DNA from: Citrobacter rodentium NBRC 105723 = DSM 16636
Lineage (GTDB): Bacteria; Pseudomonadota; Gammaproteobacteria; Enterobacterales; Enterobacteriaceae
Assembly (NCBI RefSeq): GCF_021278985.1
Contig: NZ_CP082833.1
Coordinates: 3,782,001 to 3,846,000 of the forward strand
Length of the DNA: 64,000 nt
Direction: 5' to 3'
This document shows positions 8,867-16,598 of the stretch, piece by piece. The notes beneath the pieces were generated by a model. That model made no database searches. It had not been told where the DNA came from and worked only from the letters and a program-made list of their open reading frames with translations. The translations under genes were made by a program, and so were the position numbers. Within the stretch, counting starts at the first letter, position 1; each line of letters starts with the position of its first letter.

Positions 8867-11124
8867 GTGAGCCAGTGAAGTTATCCGATCCGGGCTTTTG
8901 CCCGCACAGCCTGAACAAATACGCCTCGTTACTGGCGACAGGCAACGGTTATCTGGGCTGCCGCGCCAGTCATGAAGAAGCTTACGCCCGGCAGACGCGC
9001 GGCATGTATCTTGCCGGGCTGTATCACCGGGCCGGTAAAGAAGAGATCAATGAGCTGGTGAACCTGCCGGATGTGATTGGCACAGACATTGAGCTGAACG
9101 GGGAGATGTTTACTCTGCTCAGCGGCGTCGTCGAAAGCTGGCGGCGTGAGCTGGATTTCAACAGCGGTGAACTGAAGCGCACGCTGGTGTGGCGCGCGCC
9201 GGGCGGCGCCCGTTTCGCCATCGAAAGCCGTCGTTTCGCGTCGGTGACGCAACTGCCGCTGCTGGCGATGACGCTGTCGATCACCCCGCTGGACGCAGAG
9301 GCGACCATTTCGCTTTCAACCGGCATCGACGCCACGCTAACCAACCATGGCCGTCAGCATCTGGATGAAACGCAGGTGCGCGTTTTTGGTCAGCACCTGC
9401 TGCAAGGGATCTACACCACCCAGGACGGACGCAGCGATATCGCCATTTCAACCTGGTGTCGCGTACAGGGCGAAGTCACGCCCTGTTTTACCGCCAAAGA
9501 GCGGCGCCTGATGCAGCACAGCACCGCTCAGGTACAGCAGGGCCAGCGTCTGACGCTGGAAAAACTGAGCTGGATCGAATGGACATGCGGCAGAGAGACG
9601 TCGCTGGAAACCTGGGCCAGGCAGGGACAGCGCGAGCTGGAACGCTGCGCGACGCAGGGGTACGACGCATTACTGGCGCAATCTGCGGCCAACTGGCGCG
9701 ACTGGTGGCAGCGTTGCCGGGTGGCGGTCGACAGCAGTGATGATGCCGATCAGCGCGCGCTGGATTTTGCCCTCTATCATCTGCGTATCATGACGCCTGC
9801 GCACGATGAGCGCAGCAGCATTGGCGCGAAGGGCATGACCGGCGAAGGCTACAAAGGGCACGTTTTCTGGGATACCGAAGTCTTTTTGCTGCCGTTCCAC
9901 TTGTTTACCGAACCGTCCATCGCCCGCAGTTTGTTACGCTATCGCTGGCACAATCTGCCGGCTGCGCGTGAAAAAGCGCGGCGCAATGGCTGGCACGGCG
10001 CGCTGTTTCCCTGGGAGAGCGCCCGCAGCGGGGAAGAAGAGACTCCGGAGTTTGCGGCGATCAACATTCGCACCGGGCTGCGTCAGAAAGTGGCTTCCGC
10101 GCAGGCTGAGCATCATCTGGTCGCCGATATCGCCTGGGCGGTGGTCGCTTACTGGCAGGCGACGAAGGATGAACAGTTTATGGCCCGCGAAGGGCTGGCC
10201 CTGTTGCTGGAGACGGCGCGTTTCTGGATCAGCCGCGCTACCGAAGTGAACGGGCGGCTGGAAATTCATGATGTGATTGGACCGGATGAATACACCGAGC
10301 ATGTCAATAACAACGCCTTCACTAACTCAATGGCGCATTACAACGTCGCGCAGGCGCTGGATTTTGCCCGTCGTTTTGGCTGTACAGACGAGGCGTTTTT
10401 CCACCGCGCGGCGCATTTTCTTGCACACCTCTGGCTACCGCAGGCCGATGAGGAAGGCGTTGTGCCGCAGGATGATACCTTCCTCACTAAACCCGTCATC
10501 GATCTCAGCGCCTATAAGGCGAAGGCGGGTAAGCAGACGATTCTGCTCGACTACTCACGGGCAGAGGTCAACGAGATGCAGATCCTTAAACAGGCCGACG
10601 TGGTGATGCTGACCTATATGCTGCCGGAGCGTTTTTCAGCCGCGGAATGTCTGGCGAATCTGCGGTTTTATGAACCGCGCACTATTCATGATTCCTCACT
10701 GAGTAAATCGATTCACGGCATCGTCGCGGCGCGCTGCGGCGACGCCGGGCAGGGCTATCGCTTCTGGCGGGAAGGGACGCTAATCGATCTCGGCGACGAC
10801 CCGCACAGCAGCGACGACGGCATTCACGCAGCGGCGACGGGCGCTATCTGGCTGGGGGCGATCCAGGGATTCGGCGGATTAAGCGTGCGGGAGGGGATTC
10901 TGCATCTGAATCCTGCGCTACCGGAAGCATGGCGACAGCTGACCTTTCCGCTGCGCTGGCAGGGCAGCGAAATGCAAATTTCATTGAGCCATCAGCAGGT
11001 GCGTATTGCCAGCTCCCGGCCGGTCACACTCTGCCTGAACGGCACAATGCAGACCGTCTGCGGCGAGGGTAACTTTATTTTGTCTGTTAATGGGACCGCT
11101 ACCACATGCAGGGAGGGTGAATGA
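8863..11124 (+). CDS. ycjT: Kojibiose phosphorylase YcjT (GH65)
   Basis: 753 residues, close to the E. coli length. It has the glycoside hydrolase 65 architecture: an N-terminal super-sandwich domain to about 270, an (alpha/alpha)6 catalytic barrel, and a small C-terminal beta domain. The catalytic region has HDVIGPDEYTEHVNNNAFTN with the general-acid Glu, and the KQADVVMLTY phosphate-side motif follows. It splits kojibiose with phosphate into glucose and beta-glucose 1-phosphate, feeding YcjU. It overlaps ycjS and ycjU by four bases each (ATGA), a tightly coupled trio. An operator-like 16-mer lies near its 3' end. Confidence 0.93.
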   Translation: MSEPVKLSDPGFCPHSLNKYASLLATGNGYLGCRASHEEAYARQTRGMYLAGLYHRAGKEEINELVNLPDVIGTDIELNGEMFTLLSGVVESWRRELDFNSGELKRTLVWRAPGGARFAIESRRFASVTQLPLLAMTLSITPLDAEATISLSTGIDATLTNHGRQHLDETQVRVFGQHLLQGIYTTQDGRSDIAISTWCRVQGEVTPCFTAKERRLMQHSTAQVQQGQRLTLEKLSWIEWTCGRETSLETWARQGQRELERCATQGYDALLAQSAANWRDWWQRCRVAVDSSDDADQRALDFALYHLRIMTPAHDERSSIGAKGMTGEGYKGHVFWDTEVFLLPFHLFTEPSIARSLLRYRWHNLPAAREKARRNGWHGALFPWESARSGEEETPEFAAINIRTGLRQKVASAQAEHHLVADIAWAVVAYWQATKDEQFMAREGLALLLETARFWISRATEVNGRLEIHDVIGPDEYTEHVNNNAFTNSMAHYNVAQALDFARRFGCTDEAFFHRAAHFLAHLWLPQADEEGVVPQDDTFLTKPVIDLSAYKAKAGKQTILLDYSRAEVNEMQILKQADVVMLTYMLPERFSAAECLANLRFYEPRTIHDSSLSKSIHGIVAARCGDAGQGYRFWREGTLIDLGDDPHSSDDGIHAAATGAIWLGAIQGFGGLSVREGILHLNPALPEAWRQLTFPLRWQGSEMQISLSHQQVRIASSRPVTLCLNGTMQTVCGEGNFILSVNGTATTCREGE
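11091..11104 (+). promoter_or_regulatory. Second copy of the probable YcjW operator, before ycjU
   Basis: TGGGACCGCTACCA inside the last codons of ycjT, 17 bases before the ycjU ATG. It lies in an exact 16-base repeat of the site at 1167-1182. It could let YcjW act as a roadblock or loop between the two sites, or control an internal promoter for ycjU-ycjV. Since it is also coding sequence, part of the match could be chance. Confidence 0.45.
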
Positions 11125-11783
11125 AACTGCAGGCTATTGTCTTTGACCTTGACGGCGTCATTACCGACACCGCGCATCTGCATTTTCTTGCCTGGCGACA
11201 GATTGCCGCAGAAGTGGGGATTGAGATTGATGAAGCGTTCAATCACAGCCTGAAGGGGATCAGTCGCGGTGAATCGCTGGCGCGCATTTTGCGCCACGGC
11301 GGCAAAGAGGCGGCGTTCAGCGAGCAGGAGCGCGACGCGCTGGCCGCGCGCAAGAATGCGCTGTACGTCAATTCGCTGCGCGATTTAACCGCGGATTCGG
11401 TGCTGCCGGGCATCCGGGAATTGCTGTGTGATTTGCGCGCGAACCGCATTGCGACTGGCCTGGCGTCCGTCTCGCTGAATGCCCCGGCCATTTTACAGGC
11501 GCTGGAGCTTGAGCGCTTTTTTGATTACTGCGCCGATGCCGGGCAGGTCGCGCGATCCAAACCGGACCCGGCGATTTTTCTCGCCGCCTGTCAGGGGCTG
11601 GGCGTACCGCCGCAGGCCTGTATCGGCATAGAGGACGCGCAGGCGGGGATTGAGGCGATCAACGCCAGCGGTATGCGTTCGGTGGGCATCGGAACGGGCT
11701 TAACGGGGGCGGATTTACTGCTTCCGGCAACGGAATTTCTGACGTGGCCGTGCTTATCGGCTTTCTGGCAACACGACAAGTAA
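11121..11783 (+). CDS. ycjU: Beta-phosphoglucomutase YcjU
   Basis: 220-residue HAD-superfamily phosphotransferase. The N-terminal motif VFDLDGVITDT carries the nucleophile Asp and acid/base Asp. A cap domain with LKGISRGESL follows, then VSLNA, the Lys of RSKPDPAIFLAA and the GIEDAQAGIEAI motif. It converts beta-glucose 1-phosphate made by the GH65 phosphorylase YcjT into glucose 6-phosphate for glycolysis. It overlaps the ycjT stop by 4 bases; the GGGAGGG site lies in the ycjT end. ycjV follows after 10 bases. Confidence 0.95.
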   Translation: MKLQAIVFDLDGVITDTAHLHFLAWRQIAAEVGIEIDEAFNHSLKGISRGESLARILRHGGKEAAFSEQERDALAARKNALYVNSLRDLTADSVLPGIRELLCDLRANRIATGLASVSLNAPAILQALELERFFDYCADAGQVARSKPDPAIFLAACQGLGVPPQACIGIEDAQAGIEAINASGMRSVGIGTGLTGADLLLPATEFLTWPCLSAFWQHDK

Positions 11784-11793
11784 AGGGATCACT

Positions 11794-12873
11794 ATGGCAC
11801 AGCTCTCGTTGCAACATATTCAGAAAATTTACGACAACCATGTTCACGTGGTGAAGGACTTTAATCTTGAGATAGCTGACAAGGAGTTCATTGTTTTTGT
11901 TGGTCCGTCGGGCTGCGGTAAATCGACCACGCTGCGCATGATTGCCGGGCTGGAAGAGATCAGCGGCGGGGATCTGCTGATCGACGGTAAACGGGTGAAC
12001 GACGTTCCGGCGAAGTCGCGCAATATTGCGATGGTCTTTCAGAACTATGCGCTTTACCCGCATATGACGGTTTACGACAACATGGCCTTCGGCCTGAAAA
12101 TGCAGAAAATTGACGCCGCGATTATTGATGAGCGCGTTAACTGGGCGGCGCAGATCCTCGGTTTACGTGACTATCTGAAGCGTAAGCCCGGCGCGCTCTC
12201 CGGCGGACAGCGTCAGCGCGTGGCGTTAGGACGCGCCATCGTCCGGGAAGCCGGGGTGTTTTTGATGGATGAACCCCTGTCGAATCTCGACGCCAAACTG
12301 CGCGTACAGATGCGGGCGGAAATCAGCAAGCTGCACCAGAAGCTGAACACCACCATGATTTACGTCACGCACGATCAAACCGAAGCGATGACCATGGCGA
12401 CGCGAATCGTCATTATGAAAGATGGCATCGTGCAGCAGGTTGGCGCGCCGAAGCAGGTTTATAACCATCCGGCAAATATGTTCGTCGCCGGATTTATTGG
12501 CTCTCCGGCCATGAATTTTATTCGCGGCGCGATCGTCGGCAATTAGTTCGTGACGGAAACCCTGAAATTAACCATTCCGCAGGACAAATTACAGGCTTTA
12601 AATGCGCAGGGATACGAGCATAAAGCCGTCATTATGGGCATCCGCCCGGAAGACATACATCCTGAATCACAACAAGAGAATAGCGTGGCGGCAAAAATAA
12701 GCGTCGCGGAGCTGACCGGCGCGGAATTTATGCTGTACACCACCATCGGGGGGCACGAGCTGGTGGTCCGTGCCGGTGCGGTTAATGATTATTACGCAGG
12801 AGATAATATCACCATTCATTTTGATATGGCGAAATGCCATTTCTTTGATGCCGAAAGCGAAGACTCGATTTAA
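11794..12873 (+). pseudogene. ycjV: ABC transporter ATPase YcjV (MalK/MsiK type) broken by an in-frame TAG
   Basis: The first 250 codons form a full nucleotide-binding domain: Walker A GPSGCGKST, signature LSGGQRQ, Walker B VFLMDEP and the switch His in YVTHDQTEAM. A TAG at 12544-12546 then stops translation. The same frame continues for 109 codons with the OB-like TOBE regulatory domain (GIRPEDIHPES, then the AELTGAEFMLYTTIGGHELVVR stretch), ending at 12873. The joined length, about 360, is that of normal MalK-type proteins. Nothing is frameshifted and the distal part still looks coding. I recall ycjV also being annotated as a pseudogene in E. coli K-12. The truncated ATPase might still act, or another MalK-like ATPase may energise YcjO/YcjP. 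A separate GTG at 12550 could restart the tail but has no good ribosome-binding site. Confidence 0.85.
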
Positions 12874-12880
12874 TAAAAAA

Positions 12881-12899
12881 CGGGGAACCTGTTTCCCCG
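12881..12899 (+). terminator. Hairpin between ycjV and ompG
   Basis: CGGGGAA-CCTGT-TTCCCCG is a 7-bp GC-rich stem preceded by AAAAAA and followed by GGCTTTAG. It resembles a weak terminator or attenuator separating ycjV from ompG. The A-run on the 5' side would give a U-run only on the minus strand. Confidence 0.55.
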
Positions 12900-12944
12900 G
12901 GCTTTAGCACATTTTATTTACTGGTACTTTAACAAGGAATAACA

Positions 12945-13850
12945 ATGAAAACCTTATTGTCCTCTACTGCGCTGCTGATGTGCGCGGGAATGGCCTGCGC
13001 GCAGGCTGCTGAAAATAATGACTGGCATTTTAACGTTGGCGCGATGTACGAAATAGAAAACGTGGAGGGTCAGGGCGAAGATATGGACGGGCTGGCAGAG
13101 CCTTCCATTTATTTCAACGCCGCCAACGGACCGTGGAAAATCTCGCTGACGTATTATCAGGAAGGGCCGGTGGATTATAGCGCGGGCACCCGTGGCAGCT
13201 GGTTTGACCGTCCGGAGCTGGAAGTGCGCTACCAGTTCCTTGAAAGCGACGCGGTGAGCATTGGTCTGACCGGCGGTTTTCGTAATTATGGCTATCACTA
13301 CGTTAATGAGCCTGGTAAAGACACCGCGAATATGCAGCGCTGGAAAGTACAGCCGGACTGGGATATTAAAATCAGCGACGATGTCCGCTTCGGCGGCTGG
13401 CTGTCGATGTATCAGTTCGTCAATGACCTGTCGACCACCGGCTATGCGGACAGCCGCGTCGAGACCGAGACGGGCTTTACGTGGAGTATTAACGACACCT
13501 TCTCCGTGGTGACCAATTATTACCTCGAACGCGGTTTTAACCTTGATTCATCGCGTAATAACGGCGAGTTCTCGACGCAGGAAATTCGCGCCTATTTGCC
13601 CATTGCGCTGGGCAATACCACGCTGACGCCTTATACCCGCATCGGCCTGGATCGCTGGAGCAACTGGGACTGGCAGGATGATATCGCGCGCGAAGGTCAT
13701 GATTTTAACCGTCTGGGAATGCTCTACGCCTATGACTTCCAGAATGGCTTATCTATGACTCTGGAATACGCCTTCGAATGGCAGGATCACGATGAAGGCG
13801 ACAGCGATAAATTCCATTATGCGGGCGTCGGCGTGAATTACGCCTTTTAA
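12945..13850 (+). CDS. ompG: Outer-membrane porin OmpG
   Basis: 301 residues, the family length. It has a Sec signal peptide (cleavage after CAQA, about residue 21) and a mature 14-strand barrel rich in alternating aromatic residues, ending in Phe (GVGVNYAF), the BAM-recognition end. OmpG is a monomeric large-channel porin that admits oligosaccharides. Its position at the end of the ycj cluster suggests it supplies the glucoside to YcjN. An AAGGAATAAC ribosome-binding site precedes the ATG. Confidence 0.95.
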   Translation: MKTLLSSTALLMCAGMACAQAAENNDWHFNVGAMYEIENVEGQGEDMDGLAEPSIYFNAANGPWKISLTYYQEGPVDYSAGTRGSWFDRPELEVRYQFLESDAVSIGLTGGFRNYGYHYVNEPGKDTANMQRWKVQPDWDIKISDDVRFGGWLSMYQFVNDLSTTGYADSRVETETGFTWSINDTFSVVTNYYLERGFNLDSSRNNGEFSTQEIRAYLPIALGNTTLTPYTRIGLDRWSNWDWQDDIAREGHDFNRLGMLYAYDFQNGLSMTLEYAFEWQDHDEGDSDKFHYAGVGVNYAF

Positions 13851-13915
13851 CGGTGGCGGGGCATAATAGTGCCCCGTTATTTCCATTATACTGCGCGCCA
13901 GATAAGCGAAGTGCT

Positions 13916-13945
13916 GTAGGCCTGATAAGCGAAGCGCCATCAGGC
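13916..13945. repeat. REP-type palindrome after ompG
   Basis: GTAGGCCTGATAAGCG...GCCATCAGGC is a REP (repetitive extragenic palindrome) of the enterobacterial type, with a degenerate partial copy just before it (13900-13913). It lies between the convergent genes ompG and ycjW, the usual setting for REPs. Confidence 0.8.
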
Positions 13946-13969
13946 ATTAAATTGACTGGACAAGACACA

Positions 13970-14977
13970 TTAAATTGACCCGGCAAAACTCATCTGCGTA
14001 CTGACGATGATATTTTCCAGCTCTTTTTTTCCGCGTATTAACTGAAATAACAGATCGCAGCTTTTTTCGCCCAGCTCCTGCGTCGGCACATCAATGCCGC
14101 CTGGCGGCGGTGTCAGAATAAACGACAGCATCTCATTACTGTAGCCCACCACGGCAAGCTGTTGCGGAATCGCAATATTCAGCTCCGCCGCCGCGCGATA
14201 TAGGCTCATCAGCTTCAGACTGTCCGTAGCAAAGACGGCATCCGGCAATGTGCGCTCGCTCAGTAATGCTCTTGCCGCGGACAGCGCGCTTTCATGGGTA
14301 TAGCCGCCGTCGATAATCCATTTGTCGCGAATAGTCAGCTGATGTGCGCTGAGGCTGGTTTTATAGCCATTCACCCGATCGACGGAAACGTGATAATCCA
14401 GCGGCGCGTGCAGGCAGGCAATATGCCGGTGACCGCTGTCAATTAAGGCATCAGTAAGCGCAATGCTGTCGCGGTAATTATCGGTATCGACGGAATAAAC
14501 GTGATCATACTGACCTTCCACTTTGCCGATAACCACCACCGGAATATCATAGTTATCCAGCCGGGCAAAAAAGGATTCATCCGCAGGGGAGCTGAGCATA
14601 ATAATGCCCTTAATCATCTTCTGCTTAATTTTGCTTTCACACTTCTGTAAATCGTCCTCACTGCTGCGCGACGTTTGCAGGATCACGTCGAAACCTTCTT
14701 CTTCCGCTTTGGCGGTAATGGCGTGCAGCACTTCAGAGAAGAAGGGGTTTCCGGCGGTAGTTTTGGTGGAACGGGTGGAGATAACCATAATGGCGTCGAA
14801 GCCGGAGGAGGTCAGGGCGCGCGCCAGTTTGTTGGGCTGATACTGTAATTCGTCGATGGCGCGCAGCACTTTCTCACGCGCTTCGGGTGAAATATTGGTT
14901 TGCTTATTCAGCACCCGCGAAACCGTCGACTTCGACACGCCCGCCACGCGAGCGATATCATAAATAGTGGGGGACAT
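13970..14977 (-). CDS. ycjW: LacI-family repressor YcjW of the ycj cluster
   Basis: 335 residues. The N-terminal LacI helix-turn-helix is IYDIARVAGVSKSTVSRVLNK (residues about 4-24), with a hinge around ARALTSS. A periplasmic-binding-protein-like effector domain follows (from FDAIMVISTRS). It is convergent to ompG and most likely represses ycjM onward. In E. coli it has also been linked to pspE and sulfide physiology; that gene is missing here. Operators of LacI-type symmetry are proposed at 1168 and 11091. Confidence 0.95.
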   Translation of the reverse strand: MSPTIYDIARVAGVSKSTVSRVLNKQTNISPEAREKVLRAIDELQYQPNKLARALTSSGFDAIMVISTRSTKTTAGNPFFSEVLHAITAKAEEEGFDVILQTSRSSEDDLQKCESKIKQKMIKGIIMLSSPADESFFARLDNYDIPVVVIGKVEGQYDHVYSVDTDNYRDSIALTDALIDSGHRHIACLHAPLDYHVSVDRVNGYKTSLSAHQLTIRDKWIIDGGYTHESALSAARALLSERTLPDAVFATDSLKLMSLYRAAAELNIAIPQQLAVVGYSNEMLSFILTPPPGGIDVPTQELGEKSCDLLFQLIRGKKELENIIVSTQMSFAGSI

Positions 14978-15084
14978 AATCCAGGAACTCCTTCAGAGAG
15001 TTAATGGCACCCATCTTATGGAGTTAGGCTGGCGTTGACAACAGAACACATTGAATAATCAACAACCTGACCAAAAAGCGAAGG

Positions 15085-15330
15085 CTAAGCGTTAACGTTT
15101 GTCTGTAGTTTATGGCGACGCACCGTCGATGCCGGATATCTTTGCAGGGCGGCTTTGGGGCGTACCGGACGCCGCACCAGCTCACCGCCGCAGTTCGGGC
15201 AATGGCCGTTAAGGGTTTGCGTTACGCAATCAATGCAAAAAGTACATTCGAACGAGCAGATCCAGGCCTCTGTTGATTCTGGCGGCAGATCGCGAGCGCA
15301 GCATTCGCAATCAGGGCGAAGTTCCAGCAT
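15085..15330 (-). CDS. DUF1272 small cysteine-rich protein
   Basis: 81 residues. It has four zinc-ribbon-like cysteine pairs: CECC, CSFECTFCIDC and CPNC, followed by GGELVRRPVRP. This is the DUF1272 pattern (MLELRPxCExCxxDLPPES). The function is unknown; a zinc-binding fold is inferred from the cysteines. It is the first gene of the accessory block between ycjW and ycjX and is on the same strand as the next two genes. A GGAGAAC site precedes the ATG on the minus strand. Confidence 0.85.
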   Translation of the reverse strand: MLELRPDCECCARDLPPESTEAWICSFECTFCIDCVTQTLNGHCPNCGGELVRRPVRPKAALQRYPASTVRRHKLQTNVNA

Positions 15331-15418
15331 GGTGTTCTCCTGTGATTAAGGGAAAAAATCATTGAAAGTATAGAATACTCGGCCTGCGCCGGAAGATTCA
15401 TTCGCGCGTAAATGCCGT

Positions 15419-15763
15419 TCAGAAAAGGGGCCAGGGGCAGTACAGATAAATCGCCGTCATTGCCAGGAGGTTCAGCAGCACGCTGGCGAAAAAGTACCTT
15501 CTGAAGGGCTGCTTTTGCGTTTTATGGCGAAAGAGTTGCTGACCTGCAATCGCGCCGGGCCACCCGCCCAGAAGCCCGAACGTCAGTAACGTGGACTCCG
15601 GCACTCTGCGCCAGGCTTTACGCGCGGCCAGTTTGTCGACGCCGTAAATTACCAGCGTCAGGAGGCTGGCGAGCAGGAGCCATATAACAAAGGGATGCGG
15701 TGTAAAAACGCTGCCGGGCGCTGCGCAGGCCAGCAGTAAATAGCAAAACCGGTTGAGATTCAT
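15419..15763 (-). CDS. DUF1294 inner-membrane protein
   Basis: 114 residues with three or four hydrophobic segments (about 4-14, 24-44, 57-74 and 92-110). It carries the DUF1294 signature DKLAARKAWRRVPESTLLTFGLLGGWPGAIAGQQLFRHKTQKQPFRRYF (residues about 43-90). It is probably an inner-membrane protein. Some longer family members carry a cold-shock domain at the N-terminus; this one does not. The function is unknown. Confidence 0.85.
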   Translation of the reverse strand: MNLNRFCYLLLACAAPGSVFTPHPFVIWLLLASLLTLVIYGVDKLAARKAWRRVPESTLLTFGLLGGWPGAIAGQQLFRHKTQKQPFRRYFFASVLLNLLAMTAIYLYCPWPLF

Positions 15764-15835
15764 AAAATGAGCCGTATATAAAAACGCCGCTATTGTACGA
15801 AAGAGCGCCAGACGGCGCTCATAAATAATTCATCG

Positions 15836-16207
15836 CTACGCGATAATGTTTTGCGGCGCGGCAAAAAGCTGCCGATCGGCTTTGGCTTCGAGAAGCGCCA
15901 GCGCGGGGATCAGCTGGCTGATGTTCATCAGGCTGTGACCCAACTGGCATACGCTCTCAGGGGCAAAACGTTCGCGCCTGTCACACACCATTGTGACCAG
16001 ACTTTCGCCGATAAAATTCAGCGTATGGTAAAGCCCGGCCAGCGTTTCTTCGCAGCCAAAAGAGATCGCCAGATTTTCTTCGGCGGTGAGCAGACTGCAG
16101 TCAAGATGGCGGAAGGCGTCGGCCAGCGGAAAGTGAAGCAGATTGGCTTCCGGTGGAAGAGAAAAAGACGCAGAGCAGGCGTTAGTGGTACTATTAGCAT
16201 CAGCCAT
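15836..16207 (-). CDS. DUF3077-like protein, possible partner of the adjacent RHH protein
   Basis: 123 residues from the ATG at 16207, preceded by GAGGTAATGCT. Upstream extension to 16345 would cross a hairpin and is unlikely. It is soluble and helical, with the central LNFIGESLVTMVCDRRERFAPESVCQLGHSLMNISQLIPALALLE-type stretch (about 69-115) seen in DUF3077 proteins, which are often carried by prophages. The function is unknown. It is divergent from the small RHH gene at 16339 with a shared 131-base control region. Confidence 0.65.
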   Translation of the reverse strand: MADANSTTNACSASFSLPPEANLLHFPLADAFRHLDCSLLTAEENLAISFGCEETLAGLYHTLNFIGESLVTMVCDRRERFAPESVCQLGHSLMNISQLIPALALLEAKADRQLFAAPQNIIA

Positions 16208-16234
16208 AGCATTACCTCGTATAATGTTGTGGTG

Positions 16235-16270
16235 AGAAACCCGGTATGTGTTCGCGCACTGCCGGGTTTC
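16235..16270. promoter_or_regulatory. Hairpin in the leader of the DUF3077 gene
   Basis: GAAACCCGG...CCGGGTTTC is a 9-bp perfect stem with an 18-base loop, about 30 bases upstream of the DUF3077 ATG. It could attenuate transcription or shape the leader. A related CCCGG stem recurs at 16542-16565. Confidence 0.5.
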
Positions 16271-16289
16271 GTTGTTTCTGTATGACAAT

Positions 16290-16308
16290 TGACTTACACT
16301 TGTCTTAC
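16290..16308. promoter_or_regulatory. Direct-repeat operator candidate in the DUF3077/RHH divergent promoter
   Basis: TGACTTAC at 16290-16297 and TGTCTTAC at 16301-16308 are near-identical 8-mers set 11 bases apart, about one helical turn. This is the layout bound by pairs of ribbon-helix-helix dimers. A TTGACT element overlaps the first copy, so binding would block a promoter for the 16339 gene. The binder is inferred to be the adjacent RHH protein. Confidence 0.45.
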
Positions 16309-16338
16309 GATTATCAATGTAATGCAGGTGTCTGACAC

Positions 16339-16512
16339 ATGTCAACGGTAGAATTCAAAAAGAAAGGAAATAAACAAATTGCGTTACGTGTCGAGCCAGA
16401 ACTGGAAGCAGGCATCCAAAAAGCATTGTCTATGGATGGTGACGCATCAGTATCCGCATGGATTAAACGGATAATCAGAAAAGAGCTGAAGCAGAAGGGG
16501 ATTGAAGTCTAG
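16339..16512 (+). CDS. Small ribbon-helix-helix protein (YlcI/YnfO-like)
   Basis: 57 residues, starting STVEFKKKGNKQIALRVEP and ending IKRIIRKELKQKGIEV. A short beta strand (QIALRVEP), a helix, then SVSAWIKRIIRKEL as the second helix match the ribbon-helix-helix fold. It resembles the tiny phage-borne YlcI/YnfO proteins (from memory). It is very basic and probably binds DNA, either as an antitoxin or an autorepressor. The start is ATG; a GCAGGTG site lies 12 bases upstream. The neighbour on the other side is the DUF3077 gene. Confidence 0.7.
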   Translation: MSTVEFKKKGNKQIALRVEPELEAGIQKALSMDGDASVSAWIKRIIRKELKQKGIEV

Positions 16513-16535
16513 GCGCCTGGTTGCCTGACCCTGTA

Positions 16536-16565
16536 TTAAAAAACCCGGCAATCGCCTACCGGGTT
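16536..16565 (-). terminator. Rho-independent terminator of the first autotransporter
   Basis: On the minus strand, AACCCGG...CCGGGTT is followed by TTTTAA. The stem is 7 bp with an AT-poor 10-base loop. It lies 34 bases after the autotransporter stop and between the convergent RHH gene and that gene. Confidence 0.8.
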
Positions 16566-16598
16566 AGAACAGGAGGGGAGAGTCAGCGCTTCACGCCA

